A stretch of DNA of 64,000 nt from Nitrosococcus wardiae (GCF_004421105.1 NZ_CP038033.1:2499659-2563658), one strand, 5' to 3'. Positions 26,001 through 34,959 are shown, counted from the first letter of the stretch. Numbers and translations: made by a program. The notes: a model not told the origin generated them from the letters alone.

Positions 26001-28693
26001 GGCTTAGGGGGGTAGATGATGCGTCCTTGACCCTGATAGGTCCGGGGGCGACCACCACCCTCAATGCGGATGTGACCACCGAGGGCGAGCCCATTGTGAT
26101 TGACGATGCGGTGCTTCTCGGAGCAGAGGTGGTGCTGGCTACGACCCAAGGTGAATCCGAGGGCGCGGGGATTGAGATTTTGGGCCCGGTGGATGGTGCC
26201 CAGGCTTTCACGCTCAATGCCGGCGCGGGCGCCATTGATTTGAGGGAGCCGGTGGGGGGCCGCACGGCGTTGAGGGAGCTGACCGCCACGGGGTCGAGGA
26301 TTGACGTCCAGACGGTGAGCACCCAAGGGGACCAAACCTATACCGGGGCGGTGACCTTCAATGGCAGGGGTTATAGCACCGGTGGAGGAGCATTTACCGT
26401 GGCCGGTCCCTCGACTTTAGGCAGCGATGTGACTGTGCGCTCAGAAGGCGGGGCGATGCGCTTTGAGGGAGCAGTGGATGGCGACGAGGCCGGGAGCAAC
26501 CGCACCCTGGAACTTGAGGCGGAGAGCGGGACCGTGGGTTTAGGGCCGGTGGGGACCGGCACGGTGTTAGGCGAAGTGACCGTGGAAGCTGGTTCGTTGA
26601 CGGCAGCGGCCCTGCGGGTGATGAATGATATCGCCTTAAGCACCGACGAAATTGCTCTTAACGGTGCTGTGGCCAGTGAAGGGGGTGGGAATTTAACTCT
26701 GCAGCCCCGGCAACCGGGGACCCCCATGGTGTTGGGTACAGTGTCTTCTGACAATTTACTGTCTTCCACCTTTAGTTTGGACACCACGGAATTGGGCTTT
26801 CTGGAAGAGGGTTTTGGCTCCATTACCGTGGGTCGGTCTGACGGGATGCACCTAACGACCGTGACCGATGCCATATTCCGGGACCCGGTGACGATACAAA
26901 CGCCGGCGGGAGGATCAATTACGGTCAATGCCAGCGGTACGGGGCCGGGGCTTAGGGGGGTAGATGATGCGTCCTTGACCCTGATAGGTCCGGGGGCGAC
27001 CACCACCCTCAATGCGGATGTGACCACCGAGGGCGAGCCCATTGTGATTGACGATGCCGTGCTCCTTGGAGCAGAGGTGGCGCTGGATACTACAGCTAAA
27101 GGTTCTATAGCGGGCGCCAATATTGTATTTGAAGGTCCGGTAATAGCTGATAGTAATCTCCTTTCCCTGACTGCAGGAATGGAGGGAGACATTAACGCTG
27201 CTAATCGGGGTAATGATTTTGCGACCGTTGAAATTCCTACAGGTCACGATGTCCTGATTTGGGATAGGAACGAGATTAACTTGGCTTCTTCATCAGTGAC
27301 CGGCGCTCTGGAGGTGACGGCCGCTTCAGGAATAAATGGTATTGGTCCGCTAACGGTCACGGGGACGGCCAGCTTCAATGGAGGTGCTGGCCCGATTTTA
27401 TTGGCAGATGAAGGGAATGATTTTGTTGATACCGTGTTCCTGAATAATAGCGGCGCAAATGAGGTCAGGATTACAGATATCAATGGGCTTCGTTTAGGCC
27501 CATCCATGGTGGGCAGTAGCGATTTTGTGGTGACTACCGATACCCTTGATGTTCTTGATGGGACTGAAGCAGGCGCCTCCATTGCCGGCTCAGGGCGGCT
27601 GATTTTACAACCCTTGTCGCCTGAACAACCTATTACGCTAGGCCGGTCAGAAGGTGGGTTCCAGCTTACAAACCAGGAGCTTGGACGCTTTCAGGAGGGT
27701 TTTGAAACCATTACTATTGGCCGGGCGGATGGTGCCCATCGAATCACGGTGACTGAGGCCGTCTTCCGGGACCCGGTAATCCTGCGAACGCCGGTAGGTG
27801 GTTCCATTACCGTGAACGCTTTGGGATCAGCTCCGGGATTAAGTGGTGTCGATGATGCTTCCCTGACATTGGTGGGGGCAGGGGCCACGACTACCCTCAA
27901 TGCCGATGTCGTGACTCAAGGGCAGCCCATTATTTTCAATGATGCTGTTTTATTGGGGATGGCGGTGCAACTGGATACTACCCAGGGTGAGGCCCCAGGG
28001 GCAGATATCCGTTTTAATGGTCCTGTGAATGGCCAGCAAGCTTTGATCCTGAGCGCAGGAAATGGGGCTGGAGATATTATCTTTAGCCATGACGTGGGTG
28101 CCGTTACTCCCCTGGGTCCAATCACTATTGACAGTGCTCGCAATGTGACAATGAACGGTCGGTTTGTGGCGGGTGACACCCGGGTAATTTATAGCGGTGA
28201 TTTTACGACAGTTAAAGATTCATTGAATTTGGCGAGTTTATTTATCGAACCTACCGGAACTTCTGCCACCATCTTTGGGACGGTGGCCGGGGTGTCCGGT
28301 TTGGGAACGGCCGTGATGGTAGAAGGTCCTGTGGGGGATCCCAACTTCACTATCAACGGTTGCACGATTGGTGCGCCCTGTTTTCTCCCCCCTTCAGCAG
28401 AGCCTAACAGGGAAGTTAATCTTCTTGTCCAGGAGGTACCGGTATTAGTGATAGAAGAGCCTCCCCTGTGGGTGATCAGAACGCGGCGTAATCCCTTTGC
28501 AGATCAAATGACGTTCCAGCTTCCCTCCTTGGGAGATAGAACGCAGTCTGTTTCCTCCACGGAGGAGTCGACGCCTCGGTTCTCCAACTTGGGAGGCGGG
28601 ACAGGGGGTATGCCCTCAGGAGATCCGAGCACATCCCAGTTCTCCAATTTAGGGAATGAAGAACTGTGGGTTAAAGAACCCGAAGATGATTGA
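23003..28693 (+). CDS. Filamentous-haemagglutinin-type TpsA adhesin
   Basis: A 1896-residue exoprotein. An extended, very basic N-terminus (residues 1-60) precedes the signal cleavage region. The TPS secretion domain follows, with the NPNG signature (QIFLVNPNGVLFGPGA) and a VQRDPSRLDVVQ-like start. From about residue 500 onward it is a long beta-helix built of degenerate repeats. Four modules share the pattern ITIGRADGAH...VFRDPV, and two of them are almost identical in DNA. Near the C-terminus a Cys pair (GCTIGAPC) recalls the C-terminal Cys pair used to anchor HMW1. The last 50 residues repeat the motif FSNLG. A GGGGAG site precedes the ATG. The substrate of the TpsB upstream. Confidence 0.93.
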   Translation: MSHTGKRKQRVRRRKRRSGPGQSMRGDYGPAPSRSTAPVQVSLIVLLVSSAISWPGSAEANPRGGRVVAGSASIVQRDPSRLDVVQESDKAIIDWRRFSIGADEHTHFQQPSTAAIALNRVKGADPSQILGQLTANGQIFLVNPNGVLFGPGAQVDVAGLVATTADIRNEDFLAGNYVFGLSSENGEASVINLGQIQVAENGIAVLAASGVHNKGLIQARLGRVALAGARTFTLDFHGDGLLQFDVGSQVRVQPTGPDGQPLESLVSNTGKIVANGGVVTLTSHGADAVVDRVINMEGVVQARAVETKGGTIVLSGGEEGEVAVSGILDASGAETGQTGGTVKVLGEKVGVFENAHIDASGDQGGGEVWVGGNFQGKGPEPNAKRTYVGPTATIAADAKTQGEGGEVIVWADEVTGYHGEISAQGGVEGGDGGFVEVSGKENLIFRGMADLSAPKGSSGTLLLDPTDITIIPGSGDDTDSTIYENTLEALGENVNLKLEADEDITFSGIFALSLQTNSVTFSADADKDGVGVFSAVNEGAFSALNENVPGREFSSVEVGIETQGGNITIEGARIRVADINSNGGDITLRGTVAGANIQHLSLSPSISKPISSGGGDITLTGDKIDLGEGINSVTGSGGNLFIQPVNPKQEIRIAGSGETGALELTADDLVALADDFSTVTIGRDNGTGAIIVEAEGVIFNDNLILQSPSTGGRILANGSIQTSSHDLALIAGNDIEVNADITTVGGAISLTSKNGSIKTDNKFINFDSNGSSEGGAIKITSAGLVDIGNMDSSSTSGAGGEIIINARGDISIGELTSSGFSRGGNINLTSTNGAIEAKNFSFETQFEAIEAASGATSSSINGSGGNVTFSAATRVSVGNIDTGGGLGNGDIFLSGNEIDLLRGPNSVNGKGPSNPGGNLLIQPAIREQDIVIGGSAETGDLDLTAADLAALRDGFSTITIGRADGAHEITVTDAVFRDPVTIQTPAGGSITVNASGTGPGLRGVDDASLTLIGPGATTTLNADVTTEGEPIVIDDAVLLGAEVVLATTQGESEGAGIEILGPVDGAQAFTLNAGAGAIDLREPVGGRTALRELTATGSRIDVQTVSTQGDQTYTGAVTFNGRGYSTGGGAFTVAGPSTLGSDVTVRSEGGAMRFEGAVDGDEAGSNRTLELEAESGTVGLGPVGTGTVLGEVTVEAGSLTAAALRVMNDIALSTDEIALNGAVASEGGGNLTLQPRQPGTPMVLGTVSSDNLLSSTFSLDTTELGFLEEGFGSITVGRSDGMHLTTVTDAIFRDPVTIQTPAGGSITVNASGTGPGLRGVDDASLTLIGPGATTTLNADVTTEGEPIVIDDAVLLGAEVALDTTAKGSIAGANIVFEGPVIADSNLLSLTAGMEGDINAANRGNDFATVEIPTGHDVLIWDRNEINLASSSVTGALEVTAASGINGIGPLTVTGTASFNGGAGPILLADEGNDFVDTVFLNNSGANEVRITDINGLRLGPSMVGSSDFVVTTDTLDVLDGTEAGASIAGSGRLILQPLSPEQPITLGRSEGGFQLTNQELGRFQEGFETITIGRADGAHRITVTEAVFRDPVILRTPVGGSITVNALGSAPGLSGVDDASLTLVGAGATTTLNADVVTQGQPIIFNDAVLLGMAVQLDTTQGEAPGADIRFNGPVNGQQALILSAGNGAGDIIFSHDVGAVTPLGPITIDSARNVTMNGRFVAGDTRVIYSGDFTTVKDSLNLASLFIEPTGTSATIFGTVAGVSGLGTAVMVEGPVGDPNFTINGCTIGAPCFLPPSAEPNREVNLLVQEVPVLVIEEPPLWVIRTRRNPFADQMTFQLPSLGDRTQSVSSTEESTPRFSNLGGGTGGMPSGDPSTSQFSNLGNEELWVKEPEDD
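25913..26134 (+). repeat. Intragenic tpsA repeat, copy 1
   Basis: This 222-bp segment and 26861-27082 are almost identical over their first 196 bases (one difference, G to A in the codon before TATTCCGG) and then drift apart. The offset is 948 bp, exactly 316 codons, so the repeat is in frame. A third, diverged copy lies at about 27749-27970. Such repeats let beta-helix adhesins change length by recombination. Confidence 0.85.
26861..27082 (+). repeat. Intragenic tpsA repeat, copy 2
   Basis: Second near-identical copy of the segment at 25913. The encoded stretch runs from VTDAIFRDPV through GGSITVNASGTGPGLRG to VLLGAEV. Sequence before and after the copies is not similar to the same degree, which suggests recent gene conversion or duplication of just this module. 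Confidence 0.85.
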
Positions 28694-31600
28694 GCATTTG
28701 ATGCAGAGGTGGCTTAGCCGGTTAGTTATTTTTCTGGGGGGATTCCTGATTCTCTTGGGCTGCCAGTCAACGGCGTTTCAGCGTGAGCAGGGTAAAGCGC
28801 AGGAGGCCGAAATTTTGGTTCGCCCTAATCTAGTAGGCGAAAAATGTCGGGTCCAGCCTGCCACTTATCCTGATTTCGCAGACCAAACAGAACAGATATT
28901 CCAAGTTTTTTGCGGGCGCTGGGAGCATCCAAGCGGACGCCTTTACCAGGTGGCTTCTTCAGCTTCCCTTGAGACCTGGACCTCAGGGGGATGGTGGCGA
29001 GAAGTCCTTGAACAGCGAATGCTGTGCGAACAGGAGGAGCCTGCCACTCTCCTTGAGGGGGTAGAGGCACGTCTTCTTCAATGCCGATTACGTAACGGCG
29101 GTTGGCCCTATATCGCCCTCGCGGCTCGGATTAACGGCTCCACTTTCCTGGCGGATGGAATACCTGCCCTATTGCGTGTGCTGGAGGAAAGCATCGGCTT
29201 TCTTTCGGGGCAGGTTGAATTGAAGTTAGAGGAAGAGGGGACAGTTTCGGCGGCTATTCAGCGCTTGGAAGCCCAGCTTGCGGATCGCATGTATGGCGCA
29301 GGTGATCTCCAAGTCTATTACCAGTTGATGACGGCCGGTCAGTATTACAACAGCATCAAAGATTTTGTTACCGCAGCAAATCGCTACCGTGAGGCTCTTG
29401 CTCTCCACGAACGGTTGTTAGGCCTGGGCAATCCTGAAACGTTGGATCCGGTGATGCACCTTGCCTTGGAACTTAGCAATCAGCAACGCTTCACTGAAGC
29501 AGAAGCCCTCTTTGAACGGGTTAGCACAATAGCGAAACAAGCCCTTGATCAGGCGGATTATGCCCGCTATCTAAGTTACCGAGGTTTCCATGCCGCCAAT
29601 CAGCGGCAGTTTAAAAAGGCCCTTGAATTAGCGCGCCAAGCCACCAAACTGAGGCGAGAGTTGGCTTCACGCACGTCTGTATTTGCTGCTAGCGAGAGGG
29701 TGAAGGGAGGCCAAACAGTCTTGCCTGTGGGGCAACGAGCAGATATGGAGATCCTCCATAGGACTCAAGCTTCCGGCTCTGTCGATATGGTGCAGAGTTT
29801 GTCTCTGGAGGCGGCAATGTTGCACCGGCTTGGCAAAGCGGCACAGGCAGAAAAAGTGCTGCAAGAGGCAAACGAGATTTTATTGGCTGCCCAGGAGGTG
29901 CCACCCACATGGGAACCGGAACTACTTCGGGTGGATGCAGAAATTGCGGCTTCCCAAGAGGTAGGCGGGGAGCGTCAGCAGCACTTGAGTACGGCGGTTA
30001 CCCTCTGGGGGCAAATTGCGCCCCGGGAGCGGCCAGGGGCGGTTACTTATCTGGAACTCGGGAAGGCCTATCGCGAACAAGGTCGTCTGGATGAGGCTAT
30101 GACTGCCTTCCGCCGTGGAATCAAGCTTCTCAAAAATCAAAATGGTAGTCTTCGCTTCGAGCAGCTACAGCCCTATCTCAAAACAGCCTTTGAAGTAGCG
30201 CAAGCGCAGCCTGCAAAGCGTCCTGCTCTTTATGCGGAGATGTTCGAGGCGGGGCAGTTAGTACGCAGCGGGCAGACAATTCAGGATATTGCTCGTGCTG
30301 CGGCGCGGTTGGCGGCCTCTGAAGGCCATGCGGGAGAAGTGATCCGTGCATTTCAAGAGGCCCAAGATGAACGCCACCTTTTGTACCGGGCCTATGAGGC
30401 GGAAGTGGCGCAACCGGAAGCGCGGCAAAACCGAGAACGCCTCAAAGCATTGAGCGCTGAACTCGTGGAGATTAATCAACGCATCCGGAAGTTGAGCGAG
30501 CAAGTTCAGGCTGCATTTCCTCGTTATAACCAAGTGATTGATACGGTGACTAACACTGATCGGGTGCTTGAATTAATTGAGCCCCACGAGGCCCTAGTGC
30601 AAGTGTTGCTAGGAGACACCGGTGGCTTTTTATTTCTTGCTCACCACGGTAAAGTCAGCGCCCATCCATTGGAGCTTTCAATAAGAGAAGCGGCGCTTGC
30701 CGTAGAGGAGCTGCGGAGTAAGATTACACCACAGCCCGATGGGGGGTTGCCAGCGTTTGACGTGGTTCGTGCCCATCAGCTCTATCAGGAACTCTTTTCG
30801 TCTGTGGCCAAGCAAATTAAAAAGGTGGAACATCTCATTACGGTTCCCTCCGGTCCCCTGCTAAGTTTGCCTTTTGGCTTGCTGGTCACTGAAACACCTC
30901 CCTCTATTGAAAATTATGATTACACCAAGGTGAAATGGTTGGCGCAGCGTAGTGCCCTCAGCCTAGTCCCCTCTGTGCGCTCTTTTATTGATCTGCGTGT
31001 GATTGCACAGCCTTCCAAAGCGCCAAAGGCGTTTGCCGGTTTTAATAATTTTATTCCCTATACGGCGGATGAGGTTGCCCAAATTGATGTCGATATACCC
31101 GAAGAATGTCTTTCCGAGCCGGAACGGCTCAAGCAACACCGGCAAATGTTATTACGCCTTGGCTCGCTACCGATGACTGAAAGTGAAATCCAGGAAGTCG
31201 CTAAAACCTTTCCCCCCCATTTAACCGATTTGTTCTTGGGTAGAGAATTTACCGAAGGGATCGTGCGGACACTGCCTCTGTCCACCTATCGGATTGTCTA
31301 TTTTGCTACCCACGCGTTGCTTCCGGCAGAGCTCAGCTGTCAACCGGAGCCCTCGCTAGTGGCTTCGCTTTCCCAACCCTTGGAGGCTGGCGAAGACGGC
31401 CTGATTGATACCAGTGAAGTGTACAAGTTAGAGCTTGATGCGGACTTGGTGGTGCTTTCCGCCTGTAACACGGGGGGACCTGGCACCCAAACAGGTGGGG
31501 AGAGTTTATCCGGGCTGGCGCGTGCTTTTTTCTTTTCCGGTGCTCGCTCGTTATTGGTGTCGCACTGGGTCGTTGAAGACGTCGCTACGAAAGAGCTGAT

Positions 31601-31820
31601 GACCCGATTGTTTGAACACATGCGCGAAATGCCTACTACAGGATGGAGCGAGGCTTTGCGTTCAGCGCAACTTAGCTTGATAAAGGATGCTCGGGAGGCT
31701 CAGCAAGTTAATCTAAAAGAGGGTGATCAGAATATTCAGCAATACTGGTCTCATCCCTTTTTTTGGGCGGCATTTACCTTGGTGGGGGATGGCGCGCGAG
31801 GGGTGGTTGATATCTTATAA
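28686..31820 (+). CDS. CHAT-protease lipoprotein with TPR-like repeats
   Basis: About 1044 residues. The ATG at 28686 overlaps the tpsA stop and is chosen because it opens a lipoprotein signal with lipobox FLILLGCQST; 28701 is an alternative, and the frame is open from 28656. Residues 190-510 hold helical repeats of TPR type (YREALALHERLLGLG, YLELGKAYREQGRLDEA). The C-terminal 350 residues are a CHAT domain of the caspase-like clan CD with both catalytic residues: His876 in YFATHA and Cys927 in LSACNTGGPG (numbered from 28686). The lipid anchor places the protease in the envelope. It is translationally coupled to TpsA, so a role in processing, release or surveillance of the adhesin is a reasonable inference. 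Confidence 0.9.
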   Translation: MIEHLMQRWLSRLVIFLGGFLILLGCQSTAFQREQGKAQEAEILVRPNLVGEKCRVQPATYPDFADQTEQIFQVFCGRWEHPSGRLYQVASSASLETWTSGGWWREVLEQRMLCEQEEPATLLEGVEARLLQCRLRNGGWPYIALAARINGSTFLADGIPALLRVLEESIGFLSGQVELKLEEEGTVSAAIQRLEAQLADRMYGAGDLQVYYQLMTAGQYYNSIKDFVTAANRYREALALHERLLGLGNPETLDPVMHLALELSNQQRFTEAEALFERVSTIAKQALDQADYARYLSYRGFHAANQRQFKKALELARQATKLRRELASRTSVFAASERVKGGQTVLPVGQRADMEILHRTQASGSVDMVQSLSLEAAMLHRLGKAAQAEKVLQEANEILLAAQEVPPTWEPELLRVDAEIAASQEVGGERQQHLSTAVTLWGQIAPRERPGAVTYLELGKAYREQGRLDEAMTAFRRGIKLLKNQNGSLRFEQLQPYLKTAFEVAQAQPAKRPALYAEMFEAGQLVRSGQTIQDIARAAARLAASEGHAGEVIRAFQEAQDERHLLYRAYEAEVAQPEARQNRERLKALSAELVEINQRIRKLSEQVQAAFPRYNQVIDTVTNTDRVLELIEPHEALVQVLLGDTGGFLFLAHHGKVSAHPLELSIREAALAVEELRSKITPQPDGGLPAFDVVRAHQLYQELFSSVAKQIKKVEHLITVPSGPLLSLPFGLLVTETPPSIENYDYTKVKWLAQRSALSLVPSVRSFIDLRVIAQPSKAPKAFAGFNNFIPYTADEVAQIDVDIPEECLSEPERLKQHRQMLLRLGSLPMTESEIQEVAKTFPPHLTDLFLGREFTEGIVRTLPLSTYRIVYFATHALLPAELSCQPEPSLVASLSQPLEAGEDGLIDTSEVYKLELDADLVVLSACNTGGPGTQTGGESLSGLARAFFFSGARSLLVSHWVVEDVATKELMTRLFEHMREMPTTGWSEALRSAQLSLIKDAREAQQVNLKEGDQNIQQYWSHPFFWAAFTLVGDGARGVVDIL

Positions 31821-32069
31821 GATTTGCCCCTCTCACTCATACTTTGGCTTAGTAAAGGAGGAAAAAATAAGAGTTTGTGATTTTTTAACATTATTGTGGT
31901 GATAATTTTAACAGGAGTGAATTCAATCAACGGATTATAATTTTTTTCAATGTGAGGGGACAACAGTTCAAACTTGCATTTTATGACCCCGATTATGGGA
32001 GTTCATTGATTGGGATAAAAAGTTATACACGCTGTTGATTAATAACAAACTTACTTTGTGAGGTATAGA

Positions 32070-32384
32070 ATGATGAAAAAGATGATTGTATTAGTAGCTT
32101 TGGTGGCAGGCATGAGCATGGCAACGGGTGTGCTGGCTGAAGGTTCAAAGATTCAAGGCTCAACTATCACCAATAAGGCCAACATTAAAAATTCTTCCAA
32201 TATAGCGGTTGGTGGACTTTTGGGGAGTGCTGAGGCCAATCAGGGGACAGTGAAAATCAAGGGTTCCGCGGTTAAAGGGTCGACTATTTCCAACAAAGCC
32301 GACGTTAAGAATTCTTCTAATATAGCAGTTGGTGGGCTTTTAGGTGGGGCGAAGGCCAATCAAGGTTCTGTTGTTGTCGAGTAA
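32070..32384 (+). CDS. Small secreted protein with two tandem Gly/Asn-rich repeats
   Basis: A 104-residue protein. GTGAGG precedes ATG ATG at 32070; the frame is open slightly further upstream. After a signal peptide (MIVLVALVAGMSMATGVLAE) come two copies of a 39-residue unit: GSTITNKANIKNSSNIAVGG and GSTISNKADVKNSSNIAVGG, each continuing LLG...ANQG and a short Val/Ile strand. The strand-turn rhythm and N/G/S-rich loops resemble curli-type or beta-solenoid fibre subunits, but it is not CsgA by sequence. It sits 250 bp after the CHAT gene and 650 bp before a CsgG-like lipoprotein. Function unknown; a secreted fibre subunit is a hypothesis. Confidence 0.75.
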   Translation: MMKKMIVLVALVAGMSMATGVLAEGSKIQGSTITNKANIKNSSNIAVGGLLGSAEANQGTVKIKGSAVKGSTISNKADVKNSSNIAVGGLLGGAKANQGSVVVE

Positions 32385-32453
32385 TCAAAAGTATGGACGA
32401 AGAAAGGCCAGGGATGGCTATTTCTTGATAACGCTAAGAGAAGGAGTAATACC

Positions 32454-32792
32454 GTGTATCAAAAAAAAAGAAAATTACAAAGAATATTTTTCTCGCTGGT
32501 GTTGATGTCCCCCCTAGTAGGGATGAGTTCTGATCTTGATGATGGTATACCCTTGGATACTCCAGTAGATGATTCCTTAAAGACAGGGGTTAATATCCCT
32601 TTTGTTCTTATGAAAGCAAAAGGTCGAGAGCTAAGCGCCACGAAAAACAAGAACAAAACGCTGATTACCGATAGAGATACTAACGTGGTTGGTCAAGGAA
32701 ATATTATTTTAGGGCCTGGTGCGAAATTGGGCCCTGGAACCGTTATCATTAATAATTCTGATAATCGAGGAGCAGCAGCGATCGCAAAATAA
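32454..32792 (+). CDS. Small secreted protein with a beta-turn-rich C-terminus
   Basis: A 112-residue protein starting at GTG, well placed after AAGGAG. The N-terminus is a signal peptide (LQRIFFSLVLMSPLVGMSSD). A charged middle follows. The C-terminal 40 residues read NVVGQGNIILGPGAKLGPGT then VIINNSDNRG, a pattern of short strands and Gly turns like the repeats of the gene before it. I recognise no family. Position between the repeat protein and the CsgG-like lipoprotein suggests it belongs to the same export module, perhaps as a minor subunit or nucleator. The 249 bp after it contain no gene or clear signal. Confidence 0.65.
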   Translation: MYQKKRKLQRIFFSLVLMSPLVGMSSDLDDGIPLDTPVDDSLKTGVNIPFVLMKAKGRELSATKNKNKTLITDRDTNVVGQGNIILGPGAKLGPGTVIINNSDNRGAAAIAK

Positions 32793-33041
32793 ACCAATCA
32801 TATTCTTATTTGACTGCTAATGTGCCATTCCAGGACAGGCAAATAATGCCTTACAGTATAGGACCATTTTTTTAAAATCTATTTTGAAAATAGGTTACGG
32901 CACATCGTCCGTGGGGATGAATACCAATATAGGGCCTTATGGCGCTATACTACGCCTCTTATTTCGGCCTAATCAGATTAAATGAAAATCTGTGTGGAGT
33001 AAGTCTTATGTTTTGTCCTATGCGGTAACAGAGGCAGTGAA

Positions 33042-34646
33042 ATGAAAACCAGGCTTCAATCTATAATATGCAAAATTCTTGTAGCGAGTGCTACTGCTGC
33101 ACTTATCTCTGCTTGTAGCCTTAATCCTCAGAATGTAAATATTGATTTAAATAAAACGCTGCCTGAAGTTAAAACGACTATATTCAGTCGTGCGGTGAGG
33201 GGATTAGGGCGAGCTAATATGATTTATGGCCGCGGTCCGCTCAAAATCATGTCTAAGCCGATGACTGACAATACCGGCACATCCCTACCCACCAGTGGTG
33301 AGATTCCCCGCGATATTACGGAGATGGTCAAAAGCACTCTCAACTCCATTGGCGGTGGGATATTGTATGTTCCCTACGATCCAGAATTTATGTTGAATAC
33401 GGCCCAGACCGGCTATTCGGAGTGGGGAGAGAAGCTCTTACCCAATGTGGTGTTAGTAGGTGGAATTACCGAATTTGATCGCGGGCTGGTGACTAAGGAA
33501 AAGGCCCTAGATCTTGGCGGTACTCTAGAAGAACTAGATTTACCTATAGCACTGGAGTTTGGGGATATTCGAAAAAATTCTTTGGCAAGCATTACCCTAG
33601 ATTTCAACATGGTGGATTTCAGAACTTTCACTGGCATTCCTTTTATGCAGGCAGTCAATAATATCAAAGTGCATAAAGGAGTCGGTGAGGATCAATTGGG
33701 CTTTACCGTTTATGGGCAGACCCTGGGATTGCGTGGCAATATCAAAAAAATTCAAGGCCGGCATGCAGCGGTGCGGCTTTTAGTCCAGCTCAGTGTAATC
33801 CAAGTGGTAGGCAAGTACCAAAAATTACCCTACTGGCGTTTGCTTCCTAATGCGGAACCGGATTCCATTGTGCTTGATGCGGTACGTGAAGAATTTTACA
33901 GCTTTGAGGAAGCTGATCGAATTGCCAGGATTCAGGAATATCTCTACCTATATGGCAAGCCGGTAGAAGTGACGGGACGTTTGGATAAAGCCACCTTGGA
34001 CGCCCTTCAAGCTTTTAAGTCTGAACACGCTTTAGGGAATGCTGCTCCCGTTAGTGAAAAAGTTTATTTAGCCCTGTTTGAAAATATTCCTATTGAACTC
34101 CAAACTCAAGCACGTCGACGCCAGGTAAACGCAATGATCGAAAATTACCAGCAAAATCTCCGGGATTTAGCATTACAGGAAACGGTTGAGATCATGGCAG
34201 AGGCTCCACATGAAATCTCTGATCCCCCTAAGCCTCGACCTGAATTGGGGACCCTCAAAGTATGGCTCAATAAAAGCGAATTACAGATTGGGGAGCATTT
34301 AGAAGTTTTTTTTGAAGTCACTAAACCCATGTTTGTGCGTATCGTGAGCATCAATGCTGCTGGCCAAATGGCCACGCTATTTCCAAATCCTCACCAAAGT
34401 GATAATTATACCTTACCTGGCAAGGTTTATCGTATTCCTCCGGCTGGTGCTCCTTTTACTTTGTCGGTTGCTGCACCGGCTGGACTGGATAAGATTCGCG
34501 CTATTGCTGCAACTCAATCGATACCCGCTTCCTCGTTGCCTTTAACTGAGGACGGTGAGTTTGACCAGAATCAGGAGGAACGTTTTGCCTTTGCAGGAGC
34601 GGAATTCAAAGTCGTGGATAATGCTCTCGAAAAAGCCATGAATTGA
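33042..34646 (+). CDS. CsgG-like lipoprotein with peptidoglycan-binding and DUF4384 domains
   Basis: A 534-residue lipoprotein (lipobox LISACSLN at Cys25). Residues 40-280 resemble the CsgG/HfaB fold: NVVLVGGITEFDRG matches the strand region IMVEGSIIGYESNV of CsgG in position and style, followed by ITLDFNMVDFRTF and a late helix AAVRLLVQLSVIQVV. Residues 295-345 look like a peptidoglycan-binding domain (IQEYLYLYGKPVEVTGRLDK). The C-terminal part is a DUF4384 domain (LKVWLNKSELQIGEHLEVFF). CsgG proteins form an outer-membrane pore that exports fibre subunits; combined with the two small secreted repeat proteins upstream, an export role is plausible but unproven. The CsgG assignment is remote. 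Confidence 0.72.
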   Translation: MKTRLQSIICKILVASATAALISACSLNPQNVNIDLNKTLPEVKTTIFSRAVRGLGRANMIYGRGPLKIMSKPMTDNTGTSLPTSGEIPRDITEMVKSTLNSIGGGILYVPYDPEFMLNTAQTGYSEWGEKLLPNVVLVGGITEFDRGLVTKEKALDLGGTLEELDLPIALEFGDIRKNSLASITLDFNMVDFRTFTGIPFMQAVNNIKVHKGVGEDQLGFTVYGQTLGLRGNIKKIQGRHAAVRLLVQLSVIQVVGKYQKLPYWRLLPNAEPDSIVLDAVREEFYSFEEADRIARIQEYLYLYGKPVEVTGRLDKATLDALQAFKSEHALGNAAPVSEKVYLALFENIPIELQTQARRRQVNAMIENYQQNLRDLALQETVEIMAEAPHEISDPPKPRPELGTLKVWLNKSELQIGEHLEVFFEVTKPMFVRIVSINAAGQMATLFPNPHQSDNYTLPGKVYRIPPAGAPFTLSVAAPAGLDKIRAIAATQSIPASSLPLTEDGEFDQNQEERFAFAGAEFKVVDNALEKAMN

Positions 34647-34659
34647 GGGATGTTAAGCG

Positions 34660-34959
34660 ATGAAACACTTTATGATCATTGTAGTGATCAGTTGGATAGT
34701 CGCCTGTGAAACTCCGACGGTGCGGCGGGAGGATTTTGTCGCCAAGCATTCTGATTGGGATCCTCAAATGGTAGAAGTGATTCGCGCTGGTATGATTGCG
34801 AAAGGAATGACTAAGGAACAAGTGCGTGCTGCATGGGGGGAACCTTGTAATACCTGTCAGGGGACCCGCAAATGGGAATGGGGCGAGTCGTGGGAGTATC
34901 GTACCCAAGTGGTTTTTTTTAACACTGATGGCTTAGTAATGCGGTGGGGTCCTAAATAA
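34660..34959 (+). CDS. Small SmpA/BamE-like lipoprotein
   Basis: A 99-residue lipoprotein starting 13 bp after the previous stop. The signal ends in a lipobox (ISWIVACE). The mature part has the core IAKGMTKEQVRAAWGEPC and a closing strand region (SWEYRTQVVFFNTDGLVMRW), which is the SmpA/OmlA (BamE) fold. It is far from the canonical bamE context, so it is probably a paralogue dedicated to this envelope locus. Two extra Cys (CNTC) lie in the loop after the helix pair and could form a disulfide or bind a metal. Confidence 0.72.
   Translation: MKHFMIIVVISWIVACETPTVRREDFVAKHSDWDPQMVEVIRAGMIAKGMTKEQVRAAWGEPCNTCQGTRKWEWGESWEYRTQVVFFNTDGLVMRWGPK

Noticed and set aside
25534..27192. Minus-strand frames of 260-270 residues inside tpsA
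   Set aside because: They mirror the repeated adhesin modules and repeat when those do; no start signals or domains.
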